Below the pieces are notes generated by a model, which saw nothing but the letters and a program-made list of their open reading frames with translations, was not told where the DNA came from and made no database searches. This document shows, piece after piece, positions 25,101 to 39,000 of a stretch of 64,000 nucleotides of DNA (its first letter is position 1; every line of letters starts with the position of its first letter). Both the position numbers and the translations under genes were made by a program. The DNA is from Cotesia glomerata (taxonomy: Eukaryota > Arthropoda > Insecta > Hymenoptera > Braconidae), in the NCBI RefSeq assembly GCF_020080835.1, contig NC_058167.1:15461403-15525402 (forward strand), read 5' to 3'.

Positions 25101-26002
25101 AAAAGGTAGGTATTAATAATCAGAAGAAATAATAAAAAAAATAAAAATAATTATTATTTATTTTCTTATTCTCAGAATGGACTTTTATCATCATTGCCTT
25201 ACATAGGAAAATATGTGTTTGCGCTGGCAACATCGACACTAGCAGACTATCTACGTCGTAAAGAAAAACTTTCAATCACTAGCATCCGCAAAACGTTTAC
25301 AACATTCGGTAAGTAATTTCATTGAACAATCATTTGTCCTTAGTTTTATTGATTAATTCTCTCAACGTGACTCAAATGTCTCCAGTAAAATTTATTTATT
25401 CAGTTAAAATAATCAGAAACTGTTCTCGATTCACGCGTTGAATAAATTATTTAACTATTTATTACCGAGTTGGATTGACAATTTACAATATAAAATAAAT
25501 GTGGGTTACTAATTGAATTATTCATAGCAATTTATTTATTTACTTATTAACTATATTTTCAGCTGTACTGGTACCAGGATTATTAATGATACTTCAAGCT
25601 AATTTCGGCTGTGATCGAGTGATATCTGTTGCAATATTTACAATAGCATTAACAATAAACGGTGCCGTGACCGCTGGGTATCTTGGCAATGGACTTGATA
25701 TTGCTCCTAATTTCTCTGGTACTATTTTCGGATTAGCTAACACACTCAGTTCACTTGGTGGATATCTAAGTAGCTTTATGGTTGGTAAATTGACTTATCA
25801 AAACCAAACATACCATCAATGGTCTATTGTTTTTTGGATTTTATCTGTTACTTATATTATTGGTGCAATAACTTTCGCTATTTTTGGTACGGGTGAATTG
25901 CAAAAGTGGAATAGTCCTGATAGTAGTAGTGTAACAGTGAAAAAATTTGATACCAATGATGCTAAAACTAACGACGAAGTTATATCTTTAAATGACAAAT
26001 GA
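19101..26002 (+). CDS. SLC17-family MFS transporter, sialin/phosphate cotransporter-like
   Basis: Eight exons join in phase to 517 residues: 19101-19125, 22379-22629, 22712-22963, 24253-24337, 24591-24808, 24956-25105, 25176-25308 and 25563-26002. The pattern is that of a 12-helix major facilitator. Helix 1 (VILGFMLNYMLRVNLTIAIV) is followed by a glycosylatable first loop with several Asn-X-Ser/Thr sites. Helix 2 leads to 'ELPGGRLAEVIGAKRVFG', the MFS loop motif. Exon 4 carries 'GATWPAIHP' and 'WIPPSERSKF', which are typical SLC17 signatures. The C-terminus 'FGTGELQKW' resembles sialin (SLC17A5). Such proteins move organic anions or phosphate with Na+ or H+ across plasma, lysosomal or vesicle membranes; the substrate cannot be told from sequence. 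The first coding exon encodes only eight residues and is separated by a 3.25-kb intron. Confidence 0.9.
20880..21120. repeat. GC-richer block in SLC17 intron 1, probable dispersed repeat
   Basis: About 240 bp of balanced composition amid AT-rich intron, with no long frame and no family hit by eye. It includes CTATCAGGTAGACTGGCAAA and CCCTTTCATCAGTTTCA. Composition and isolation suggest a repeat fragment or a conserved element; the sequence alone does not decide. Confidence 0.3.
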
Positions 26003-26126
26003 TTATCAGAGACTGAAATGCCATTTTTTTAAATCATTTTTTTTTTTCTCCATTTACAAATGTAAATACACATGTAATCATAATTTGATGATTTAAAATT
26101 TATGTAAAAAATGACAATGAATTATA

Positions 26127-26132
26127 AATAAA
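26127..26132 (+). terminator. AATAAA polyadenylation signal of the SLC17 gene
   Basis: A canonical AATAAA 125 bp after the stop codon, followed 12 bp later by a genomic A run (26144-26161). Confidence 0.6.
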
Positions 26133-26462
26133 TGAATTTAATTAAAAAAAAAAAAAAAAAAATGTGTTAATGTTTTTAATTTATTTGCATTGTTCTTTGA
26201 TTGGGAATAAAAATACAAATTTAATAGATTGTTAACATTCAATATAATTTTATTGTCTTCATATTATATTTAATGCAAAGAAAATAATAATACTAATAAT
26301 AACTATGAGATTACAGGTTTAACTTATTTTAGGCAAATTTTTATTATGTCAATAAAATTTTACGTAATGTGAAAAATTAACGCTAAATATTACATTGCAT
26401 TATTAATAACTTCTTTTTATGATTTCAATTAAATTAATTAATAAATAAGCGATTGTATTATC

Positions 26463-26465
<3 letters not shown>

Positions 26466-26500
<35 letters not shown>
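26466..26500. repeat. Poly-T tract, 35 bases
   Basis: An uninterrupted T run between two convergent genes. It could be the tail of a retroposed sequence on the minus strand, but no body is recognisable. Confidence 0.9.
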
Positions 26501-27704
26501 CGTTTTCAATTATAGTATTAATATTCTCGTTTTAATATTTAAACATTTAAGTTAATCGTAATACAATTCATTTAAATCTATGAAAAGCAATAAAATAAAG
26601 GACAATAATGAATTTTAAAAAATTCTCTTAATGCACATCAATAAAACTATGCATTATAAAATATAAGAGAAATTGATTCATACAAAAAAAATTTACTCAA
26701 TTAATACATTGGTAATAATTAAAAAAAAAAAAATTTTTAACTATTTAAAAATGAATGCTGAAACATAGTATATAAATTCATCAATCAATTATTTGTAAAG
26801 TTGTCTAAATAATATTTAGAAACTTGGAATTTATTGATAGCATTATAAGACTACTTATAATTAATTGCAATAATAATGTAATTAATATTTATAATCAATA
26901 TCTTTTACTTCGTACGCACTAAACATTATCAATGTGTTCAATATGCGTATACAAATATATATATATTTATAAATGAATCTCACTCTACTCTAAGTACGAT
27001 AATTATTTTTTTTTTTTGTATTTTTTGTATAATTTTCATTTAATAATAAAGTTTTGTTAATCATGAAAACATTTTATTCCGGTTTTTAAAGTTTTTAATG
27101 GAATAAAAGTTAAACAGTAGTAAAAAAAAATATTTGCAGTAAACTATATTATTTATTATTCACCATAAAGGCATTATTTATTATTTATTAATATTGATTT
27201 TATTTTTGTTATTTGTATTGATTATAATTGACAAAAAGCAATAGCCCTATAAGGCATTAAGTGTTGATATGATTATCATTAGATAGTAATCAACATTAAA
27301 ATAATTAAACAATTTTTATTAATAATTAAAAATAATTTTCTATAATTATTGTAATTAATAATAATTATAAACGTTAACATGCATAGTTTTTGATTTATTC
27401 AAATTCAAAAATCTAATTAAATTCAGTTTGACCTGATTTGTTTTCTTGATTACACAGCCAAATATCGTTTATTATTTTAGATAATGTTAATAAATTATTT
27501 ATTGTAAGGTATTATTATCTGTTTTTATTTAAAACATTTCCATTTTATTTTCGCTAGTTTAATTAACTTTTAACCAATAGAAATTATTTAATAAATAATT
27601 AAATAACGCAACAGTTATTTATTTATAAAAAATTAATATTAAATAATTTAATTTTAATTTTAATATTTTTATCCAAATGGGAAGATCTCTTTTTTCGTTG
27701 ATGT

Positions 27705-30700
27705 TCAAGCTAAAACACTTACTATTACTCCACCGGGGCCAGGCAATGATGTAAAATGAGTCAAGTCCTGGTCAATTTCACGCGCTGCTTGGCGACCTTC
27801 GCTAATAGCCCACACGACAAGTGATTGGCCTCTTCGACAATCTGAAAATTTTATTATTTCATCAAATATTACAAAATAGAATTATAAATTTTCAATCAGT
27901 TAAAATATAAAAAAAAAAAAAAAATGTATATCAATCTCATTTATTAGTCGTGTTTGGAATCATATCATTATCATGAAATGGATCCGATGTTTTTAATCAT
28001 TGATTGTATACATTTAATTAAAGCAGTAGAAAATAGGTTGAGAAGATAAGTTATTAAAATTTCTATTAGAGAGTGAATAAGTCCCAGCGCAGGGATCGAA
28101 CCCAGCGCCTCGACTGTCAAAGCTAAAATATTTGAGTACACTACTCATTAGGCTACGAGACGTTATTAGCAATCGTCTTCAATGTAACACATAAAATCAT
28201 CGTATATTATTCTAATGTAAAATATTTATTTTATAATTTTATAATAAGAATAAAAAATTATTAATTTTGTTTTCACATACCTCCTGCTGCATAAACTCCA
28301 GGTAAATTTGTTTTATATTTTCCTACTGGCGTTTCATAATTGCCACGTCCGTCCAATTTAGTATTCAAGTTTTCTGCAATGTATTTTTCTGGTCCTAAGA
28401 ATCCCATTGCCAATAAAACAAGATCACACTTGTATGTCTATAATCAAATCAAAGAGTATAATAAATAGCAAAATATCAAGTTATAAAATTTCGGAATACA
28501 TAAACTGCATTATTTATTTAACTAGACATTATTTAACTTAAAATAGTTATACAATACCTTTTCAGAGCCTTCAATTTCAATCATTTTCCACCGACCAGCA
28601 TCATCTTTAGTCCATTCTACCATAACTGTTTTAATGCCCGCAACATTGCCATTACCGTCGTCTAAAAATTCTTTGCTGAGAGTACTGAACTGTCTTGGAT
28701 CCCGTCCAAATTTAAGCGATACTTCTTCATGACCATAATCAACTTTAAAGACTCGTGGAAATTGTGGCCAAGGATTGTCATTGGCACGCTTAACAGGCGG
28801 TTCAGGTAAAATTTCAAAAGTTGTTATGCTTTTAGCCCCCTGTCTGAGTGACGTAGCAATACAGTCACAACCAGTATCACCACCTCCAATAATAATAACA
28901 TCCTTATCTTTAGCTACGAGTTTCATATTAAGAGGTGCGCTATTACCCATCTGTTTTTTTTGCCAGTGTTCCAAGAAACTCACAGCAAAATGTATACCTT
29001 CAAGATGACGTCCTGGTATTGGTAAATCACGCGGCCATGTAGCCCCAGTGCACAACAATACAGCGTCATAATTATCTTTCAATTCTTGCGGTGAAATATC
29101 TTTACCAACATCAACTCCAGTCTTAAAAACAATACCCTCTGCAGCAAGTAATGCAACACGTCTCTGCACAACCTTCTTGGACAATTTCATTGTCGGTATA
29201 CCGTATTGTAACAGTCCACCGATTCTGTCATTTCTCTCATAAACCGTAACCAAATGACCGGCTTTGTTAAGTTGATGAGCTGCAGCAAGTCCAGCGGGTC
29301 CTGAACCAACAATAGCTATTGTTTTCTCAGATCTTACAGCCGGTGGGTGAGGAGTTATCCAGCCTTGCTCAAAAGCATGATCAATTATCGCGCATTCAAT
29401 ATTTTTAATTGTAACCGGTGGCTCAGAAATACCAAGTACACAAGCACCCTCACAAGGAGCGGGACAAACACGTCCAGTAAATTCTGGAAAATTGTTTGTT
29501 TGAAGTAATTGTTTAAGGGCTTCTTGCCATTCCGAGTGGAATATAAGATCATTCCATTTTGGAATAATATTACCAAGTGGACAACCATGACTACTTTGAC
29601 AAAATGGTACTCCACATTCCATACAACGAGCCGCTTGAACTCGCAATCCTTTTCTTACACCCTGGAAATTATAAATTTCATCCCAATCTTCAACTCTTTT
29701 TTCAGCAGGCCTGTAATTGGCTGTATGTCTTTTGTACTTCATAAAACCTTTTATTTTATCCAATTTACGTTGAGCCAAATCACCATCTTCAATAGAGTCT
29801 TCAATATCTTTTATCTCTGGCTGATTTTTAGAATTACCATTAATAACAACATTTTTCTGATTAGTTTTATTATCCTCAGCCAACTGTTTCAATGCCCGTT
29901 GATACTCATAGGGGAATACTTTAACAAATCTTGTTGTCGGTTCTGGCCAAGTAAGTAGTAAATCTTTAGCAATTAACGAACCTGTCTTTTCGATAAATTC
30001 TTCAAGTAATTGTTTAACATAAACAATATCTTCTTTATTATTTAGCGGTAATAATTCAACCATTTCAGGATTACACTTGCTTTTAAATGATCCATCAACA
30101 TCAAGTACATAGGCAATACCACCGGACATACCAGCAGCAAAGTTACGTCCTGTTAAACCAAGTATAACAGCACAACCACCAGTCATATATTCACAACCAT
30201 GATCGCCTACACCCTCGACAACTACAGTTGCTCCACTGTTACGTACACTGAATCTTTCAGCAGCAATACCACGGAAATACGCTTTTCCTGATGTCGCACC
30301 GTACAAACAAACATTACCAACAATAACATTTGCTTCTGAGTTAAACTCGGATTCTTTTGGTGGATAAATAACTATTTCACCACCACAGAGTCCCTTGCCG
30401 ACATAGTCATTGGCATCACCTTCCAGTGTTACGTCAACACCTTTTGTTAAAAATGCGCAGAAACTTTGTCCAGCTGATCCTTGAAGTTGGATATTTATAC
30501 TGTGTTCCGGTAATCCCTTTTCACCGTAATTTTTTGATATAAAGTAACTTAATGTCGATCCAAATGCCCGAGTTTCATTGTTTATTGTCATCTTAAGATT
30601 AACTCGATTTTGTTCTCCCTTTCCCTTCCCCTCGATAATAAGTTTTGCTGCTTCAATTAATTTATTATCTGGACGATTTTCTAATTGAAAATCTTGTTTT

Positions 30701-33700
30701 ACTGTTCCACCTTTAATATTTACACCAGGACGTAATTCAAGTGCATTGCGAAGAATTTTCGACAGATCAAGTAATTTAGCTTTTTCAACTTTAATATCAT
30801 CACGTACTTTAAGTAAATCGGTACGGCCAATTAAATCCTGGAATTTACGGATACCAAGGCTAGCCATATGTGATCGTATTTCTTCAGCTAGCATAAAAAA
30901 AAAGTTAATAACATGCTCAGGTTTGCCTTCAAATTTACGCCGTAAAATAGGATCTTGAGTTGCGATACCAACTGGACATGTATTTAAATGGCATTTTCTC
31001 ATCATTGTACAACCCATAGCAATTAATGGAGCTGTACTAAAACCAAATTCATCGGCACCAAGTAATGCTGCTACAATAACATCAAAACCAGTTCTCAATT
31101 GTCCGTCAGCTTGGACAATTAAACGTGATCGTAAATTATTTAATGTTAAAATTTGATGGGTTTCAGCAACACCCAATTCCCAGGGTAAACCAGCTGCTTT
31201 AATACCTGTCCAACTACTGGCACCAGTACCACCATCGTGTCCAGAAATAACAACATGCTCGGCTTTACCTTTAGCAACACCTGATGCAACAACTCCGACT
31301 CCAACTTCAGATACCAGCTTAACACTTATACGTGCATTTGGATTAGCACACTTTAAATCATAAATCAATTCGGCAAGATCTTCTATTGAATAAATGTCAT
31401 GGTGAGGCGGTGGTGATATTAAACCAACTCCTGGTACAGAATGTCGAGTTGCGGCAATGTCTGCTGTTACTTTGTAACCAGGTAATTCACCGCCCTCACC
31501 AGGTTTAGCACCTTGAGCCATTTTTATTTGTAAATCATCAGCATTTGCCAAATAACTAGATGTAACACCGAATCGTCCACTAGCAATTTGTTTTATCGCC
31601 GAACGTTTGCTGAATTCGGGATCTTGATTCAAATAACGATCAGAATTTTCACCTCCCTCACCGGTATTTGATTTACCTCCGATACGATTCATTGCAACTG
31701 CAAGAGTTGAGTGCGCTTCGATGGATATACTACCAAAACTCATGGCACCAGTTACAAAACGTTTTACAATTTCCTGAGCCGGTTCAACTTGATCAATTGG
31801 CACTGGATTATCCGATTTACGTAATTCTAATTGTCCACGAAGCGTACAATATTGTACTGACTCCATTGTTGATTTTCGATAATTTTCATAGGCATTTTGA
31901 TTTTTTGATACCACAGATTCTTGCAAATTACTGATACTAACCGGATCATTAATGTGTTTTTCACCACCAGAACGCCAGTGATATACACCTGGATTACGTA
32001 AGACCAACATATCAACAGCCTTTTCAATGTAAGTCAGTGAATGACGTTCAACTGCATCTTTAGCTAAAATTTCAAAAGTCGAACCACCAATACGTGAATG
32101 GGTACCACGGAAACATTTATCAATAACCTCATCGGCAAGTCCTACGGCTTCAAATATTTGTGCGCTTTTGTATGATTGCAATGTCGATATACCCATCTTA
32201 GCCATAACTTTGGCAATACCACGTTCCATAGCTTCTGAATAATTTCTGTATAATATTTCATCGGTCAAACTTTCATCCAATACTCCGTCATCACGTAAAA
32301 AACTAGCTGTTTCAAATACCAAGTATGGACAAATTGCATCTGCACCGTAACCTAATAATACGCACATATGATGTACCTCACGTGCCTCAGCGGTTTCAAT
32401 AATGAGACCGACTTTCATTCGTTGTCTTGCTTCAATTAAAAAGTGATGTACAGAACCCAATGCAAGTAACATACTTACGGGTATTCTGTCAGGTCCACCT
32501 TGTCGATCAGACAGTACTATCAATTGATAACCATCTTTAGCTGCTTTATTAGCCTCATTATCAACACGATTAAGTGTCTTTAAAAATCCTGATTCACCCT
32601 CTTCTTTAGGATACGTTATGTCTATAACAATCGTTTTCCATCCTCGGTAATTAGTGTGCTTAATTACTTCTAAATCGCTGAGTGATAGTATTGGATGCGG
32701 TAAAAATAAACGATGAACTTGTAATTCATTTGGTTGTAGTATATTACTCTCAGGACCAATTGGACATAATAATGACATAACTATCTTTTCACGGAACGGA
32801 TCAATTGGAGGGTTTGTTACCTACAATTAAAAATAATATCTCGTGACTATTTGTTAAAGTAAAATAATTAAGTTTATTAAATAAATAACTCTGAAGATGT
32901 AAATATTATTTACCTGAGCAAACAGCTGCTTAAAGTATTCATAAATAAGAGGTTGAAATTCTGACAAGCACGCTAACGGAGCATCATTTCCCATTGATCC
33001 AAGTGCTTCTTTTCTATTTATAAAATTAACAAATACAATTAGTATTAAAGAAACAAAAATAATCATATTTTATCTCTAGTTTTACGTACTTTGTTTTCAA
33101 CATAGGCAGAAGCAGTAAATTCAGAGTTTCAATAGTGTAAGCATATAATTGCAAACGTTTATCACCACCCCATGTACGATCTACTCCACGTAAATCGTAA
33201 GTCAAGCCATGTCTTTTAAAATCTTCTGCACCACTATCATTTTGATAGAAGCCATTTGTTCCATGAGCAGCGCGGTGAGCAGCACGAAGGTGGCTCATTG
33301 TTATCTAGTTAAAAACAAATTATTCTTTAGCTTATAATTGACTTTCTGCAAGTAAATTTTTAGTTGATTAATTTGTTGCGTTATTAAATTGTGTATATGC
33401 GTGGACGTGTTAATGATAGTTCTGATGAAAATAATATAACGATTAATTATTAATTAAAAAAAAAAAAAATATACATATGTATGTATATGGAACTTTAACA
33501 TTGAATCAAAAGCTTAATGAAATTTTCAATGAAATATTTCAACTATAAGCGAACTATAAAAAAAAAAACAAAAACAAAATCAATTGGCATGCTCTAAAAA
33601 TGATTACCAAAGTATGAATAAAAAAAGTCTTGGAAAATGATTGTTCCAGTTTCCAGTGCTTTAAATTTAAACATTGTTTATTCATATAAAATAATAAAAC

Positions 33701-33886
33701 GTGCTTCGTGCATAAAAAAAATCTACCTTGTACAGAGAAAAAAATAAAATTCTGTATCAAAAATTTCAAAAATTAAAATCTCCTAAAAACAAACGATAAA
33801 ATAATAAGTATATTTATAATAAATCAAATTTAAAATAAAATAATAGTAAAAAAGAAATCCACACTCAATTTTTGCAACTACAACAA

Positions 33887-33920
<34 letters not shown>

Positions 33921-35406
33921 CATTGACTCACCATCTGATTAGAACACCAATGTCGTCAGCACACAGGGAAATTGGAAGAAAAAATAAATTAATTAAAATT
34001 ATTATGGCCTGATTGCAAAATGATAAATACCGCAGGTAAATGTTTGATTATAATTAATATATTAATGATTTAAATGAATACTATCTCATCTTCTCATTTA
34101 CAAATTTGACAGCTTATTTCAATAATATAATAAAAATATTTAAAAGAATTGAAAAGATGAGATAAATTGACAAATCAATTTAAAATCCATAAATACGTAA
34201 AAAAAAAAAAAAAAGTTTTTTTAAATCCATTTAAACAACACAGATGTAAACTGAAATCAATGACAAGAATATTTAATAATTAAAATGAATAATGAATAAT
34301 GTAAGTATATACATTGTATTATGTTGTTAAATGTCGATACAGCTGTCATTCTAACAATACGAGTAACAAGCATGAACGTTTTAATCAATAATAATGATGT
34401 CTTAAGATTTACAAGAGTAATAAAAAAAAAAATAATGTACAAGCAAACGATCAATAGTTCGGTAAAGCTTGTGTATCAATCGATAAATATTTATCTATAT
34501 TATTTCATTTGTTACCATAGATAATAATCGTTAAAAATTATGATACCTGCTCCTCGAGCCATCTGGAGTGTGGCCTACTTCTTGCAATCTTGAGTTTCAG
34601 TTCAACATCTTGTATGATCTGCTTAGTTTCAGTGTCAACCAACAACATTCTGCCAGGCTTCAAGCGGCTCTGAAAATAAAATACAATATTCAATGATTTT
34701 CAGAGTCCATTAATCCGATATGTCCAACAATTAATATGACAGCACTGGATGACGGTCCTACTGCTCTATACAAACCCAGTCCCTAAATGATAAATTATAC
34801 ACCATACGTGAATGTGAATAAAAAAATAAATAAATAATAATAATAATAATAATAATAAATATATGATGACTTCCTAGCTCATTAAAAATAGATACTAAAA
34901 AAATTACAATTGTTCAAATAATGAGTTAAGAGTAACGTTCTGTTTTTACATTTATCATTACTTTTTTTTTTCATTTTAAAAAATGTAAAGTCAGAACGCC
35001 AGTACATAATTCTTGTTAATTAAAAATTCTTCATTCACATTGAAATTCTTGGTAAGACTTTATGTGACAAAAAAAAATTTTTAAATCCTACTCAATAATC
35101 ACCTTTAGTTAAAAAAAAAATTGTGCATTATTGCATTTAAAAAATAATTAAGTAATGAATTACGTATTTTGTAAATGCGTGCATTATTTTTACTTGAAAG
35201 GTGATTACTATAATATTCAATATAAATGTAATTTAAAAAAAAAAAAAAAAAAAAAATAATGAATATAATAACATAAATATAAAAAAAAAAATGTAGAACT
35301 GCGAAAACTATTTTTTTCCATGGAATCCACAGAAGAAAATCTCCAGAATCTTGATTGATTGACAAACAGCAACTCGTGAGCCACACTTGAGAATCTTGAT
35401 AATTAC

Positions 35407-35437
<31 letters not shown>

Positions 35438-35985
35438 TATTTATTTATATATATACATATATTTGACATATATATATACATATATAAATATCTATCCATT
35501 TTATATATAAAAAATATATATATAAAATCCCAAAAGCTGAAATGACTCTAATATAATGTGAAATGAAAAAATGTTGATAGTAAAACTATTGATTTGACTT
35601 TTTTTTTCTTAATTAGTTTTAGATTCGACCCCCAGAATGAAGACAATGCCAAAGAGTCAGCTGTTATGATTCTCCCACATGGATTGGATTGTTGTCACAC
35701 GTTAATTCCATCAGTTTACCTTCAGGACAATATTGCTGGGTGGAGTGTCATATACGCCCACTTCAGACGCCATCACCATCATGTTATCCTTAGTGACGTA
35801 GAAGCGCGATGGGCGTAGGCCATTTCTGCCAAACAAAAATTTAAAAAGGTCTTTGTATTACCACCCTTTGGATCGCTCATTTAATGATCGGCTGAATTAT
35901 TGTCGTTTCGTTCGTTTGCCTTTGTCCCGGTTCTCGTTAAAGACACAGTACCTACCGAAATTTATCCATTACCTTGTTAATATGT

Positions 35986-36016
<31 letters not shown>

Positions 36017-39000
36017 TTCTGGACACGGATGGATTAATCGTTAATACTGCGTACTTATTTAAAGACCAAGATACTGAGAGACCATTTTAATTATATTATT
36101 TTATATTATAAAAAGTTTATATTTTTAATTTTTTAATTAATATCATTAAGATAATAAAACGATATTTTAAAATCATTTAAATCTCCCTCAGTATCTAAAA
36201 TCTATATTTTTTAGTTAATTAATTCAAAATTAATAAATATATAATTTATTAATAACAATAATAATAGTAATAATAATTAATAACAACATTAAAATTTCTG
36301 TAAAATGCTTAATTTGTAAATTTAAAGACGACTTAGCTCCTGCTACTATTGCCTCCTAGAATAATACTGTAACCAGTAGTAATTTTCTTATTTTTCAAAT
36401 ACATGTTTTAAAGACATGTATTTTTAATATTAATAATATATATATATATACAAATATCTAAATTATCAAGTTATTATTTTCACGTGATACTTTGCATTTA
36501 TATAGTTTCTTTTGTTATGGCAATTCTTTCGAAAATCCTTATATTGTAGTTGACGCCGTAGTGTTGTTGTTGTAGTTGTTAATTTATTTACTTATAAGTT
36601 TTACCTGTCCAGGATTGCTCCGACGAAGCGCCCATCAGTGAATGTAAGCAATGCTGGACCGTCCCAAGGCTCCATCGCACAAGCTGCCCAATGATAAAAT
36701 TCTCGTTTTTCGGTTGCCATTGTCAAGTCATTCTGCCACGCTTCAGGTACCATAGTCATTACAGCCTAAATAAAATTTATCAAAATCATTTTTAAGTATT
36801 CGCAAGTCAATGACAAATAAAAAATTACCTCAGGCAAGGTCCGTTGGCCAGCCATCACTAAAAATTCCAAAACACAATCCGCTGCCCCAGAATCGGACAG
36901 ATTTGGTTCAACAACTGGATACAGATCTCTCAATTGATCGCCATAAACATCACTTTTCATTACACCTTCACGTGCTTTCATGAAATTAACATTGCCACGA
37001 AGTGTATTTATTTCACCATTGTGAGCAAGAAGCCTGTAATTTATTTTATGTTTATTTTACTATTCTTATCTTTTATTTATTTACTCACTAGTTTTAATTA
37101 TGTACTCTAATTCAATTCATCTCAGTAAGTTATTTTAGTTACTTAGAGTTTCTATTTTATATTTAATAAACATTATCATCAAATAAAAAATATTAAGAAA
37201 CTTTATTTTTTTTTTTATAGAAAATATATATTTTTTATTTATCCTCACACGATTATAAGAACCAGCTGTTGTTTAATATAAAGGCAAGTTCCCGAAAGTT
37301 TTATGCAACAATCTTTTTTATGTAATCTCGGAAACTAATAAAGATCTTTTTTTTTTTTTTCTCCATATTGATGAAAAAGAAAACGACAAAAGGTAAATAG
37401 TTTCATAATATAACATTCATAAAGCATCAATAAATTTATATTAAGACGGTGTACGTTAAAAAACACTTAATTTTTTATTAAATTCTATTTCCATGTTCTG
37501 TGTCTTGGTGATATTATAATAATTTTAGCATATTAGTAAGATTTGAAGATAATATCTATTAAAATTCAGAATTTTATTTTTATCATTATATTAATTTTTT
37601 CCGACTTGAAGATTAATTTCATTTTGCAGAAAATAAATTTTTGTCATTTTTGACTTACCGCAATGGTTGAGCACGTTCCCAACTAGGAAAAGTATTCGTT
37701 GAAAATCTTGTATGAACTAGTGCAAGATACGTTTCAAATTTGGGATTCTATTGTAAAAAAAAGATAAAAAAAAAAAATAAAAACAATGATAATAACTGTA
37801 ATTAAAGTAAATAAAAAAAATAATTTATAAAGCATACTCTAAGATCAGTGAAGTAATTCCATAGTTGATCAGCAGTAAATTGACCCTTGTAAACAATAGT
37901 TTTCAATGACAACGAACAAATGTAATATCTCAATCCTGGCTGTGCTATTACATGCGACGAACGTTTTCGCAATACAAATATCTATATGTGTAACAGAAAA
38001 TCAATGAATTTCAGTTATAATAATTATTTTATACTTTTTTAAAATAATTAGGCAGTCAAGATAAATTCTACTCCGTAAATGAGTTAAATATATTTAGAAA
38101 AATTGGCACGTGTAATATTTCTCAATAATATGACCTTAGTTGTACATATTTAAAAATCTATTATAATACTGGATGCTATCAAAATTACTCGAATTTTATT
38201 AAAATGACTCGCCAATTAATAACAGAGTAATTTATGTATATAATGTCAAATATTTATACCATTAAAAAAATAAACGGAGTAACAAATTTAGAATATATAA
38301 TAAATTTTAGCAGACACGATTTATCATTGTATAATTTTACATTAATACGTAAAAGTAATTTATTATACACACTTAAATGAAATTTTGAAGAAATAAATAA
38401 ATGACAAACCTGACGGTTGAGAACATCAAACTCCTGATCGCCAGTTACGAAAACTTGACGCATGTAAGGTTCACATTTACGTGCAACTTGCCCAATACAA
38501 GAATTGTCCGTCGGCACATCGCGCCAACAAAGTACCTATAATTGTAAAAATAAATTCATATTAATTTTTTTCTAATCAAATTTTTAAAGGAATATTATTT
38601 TGGCAAGAGAACAAATATCAAAACAAAAAAACAATAAGAAAAAAAAAATTTTATTTTAACTAAATGCAGTAGTGATTATCTATTCAGTTGTCATAATAAT
38701 TTATGTTAAAAATAGTTCATACTCTCAAGTCACATTCGCCTGCCAGCTTCTCGAAAGCCGCTTCTGTCTGCTTATGGGTATTTTTGTCAAGGAACAAAAT
38801 GCCCGTAGCATAACGGCCAAATTCTGGCAATTCAATGCCTTGTTTTTCACTGTAAGAAAAAAATTATTATTTTATTAATAAAATTAAAAAAACAACAATT
38901 TTATTTTTATTCTTTTATCAAATGTTTTAAAGTTCAAATGAAAAAAATAATTAGTAAACTGATAACTAAACATATTATTACAAGACCCCCTACTGGATTA

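Larger units (their letters stand above)
26003..27704. other. Convergent intergenic interval
   Basis: This separates the 3' ends of the SLC17 gene (+) and glutamate synthase (-). It contains the SLC17 polyadenylation site and a 35-base T run at 26466-26500. The remainder is AT-rich with no supported gene. Confidence 0.7.

Noticed and set aside
29385..29958. Frames of 76 and 149 codons within glutamate synthase
   Set aside because: Shadows of the 4.3-kb exon; the true frame carries all enzyme motifs.
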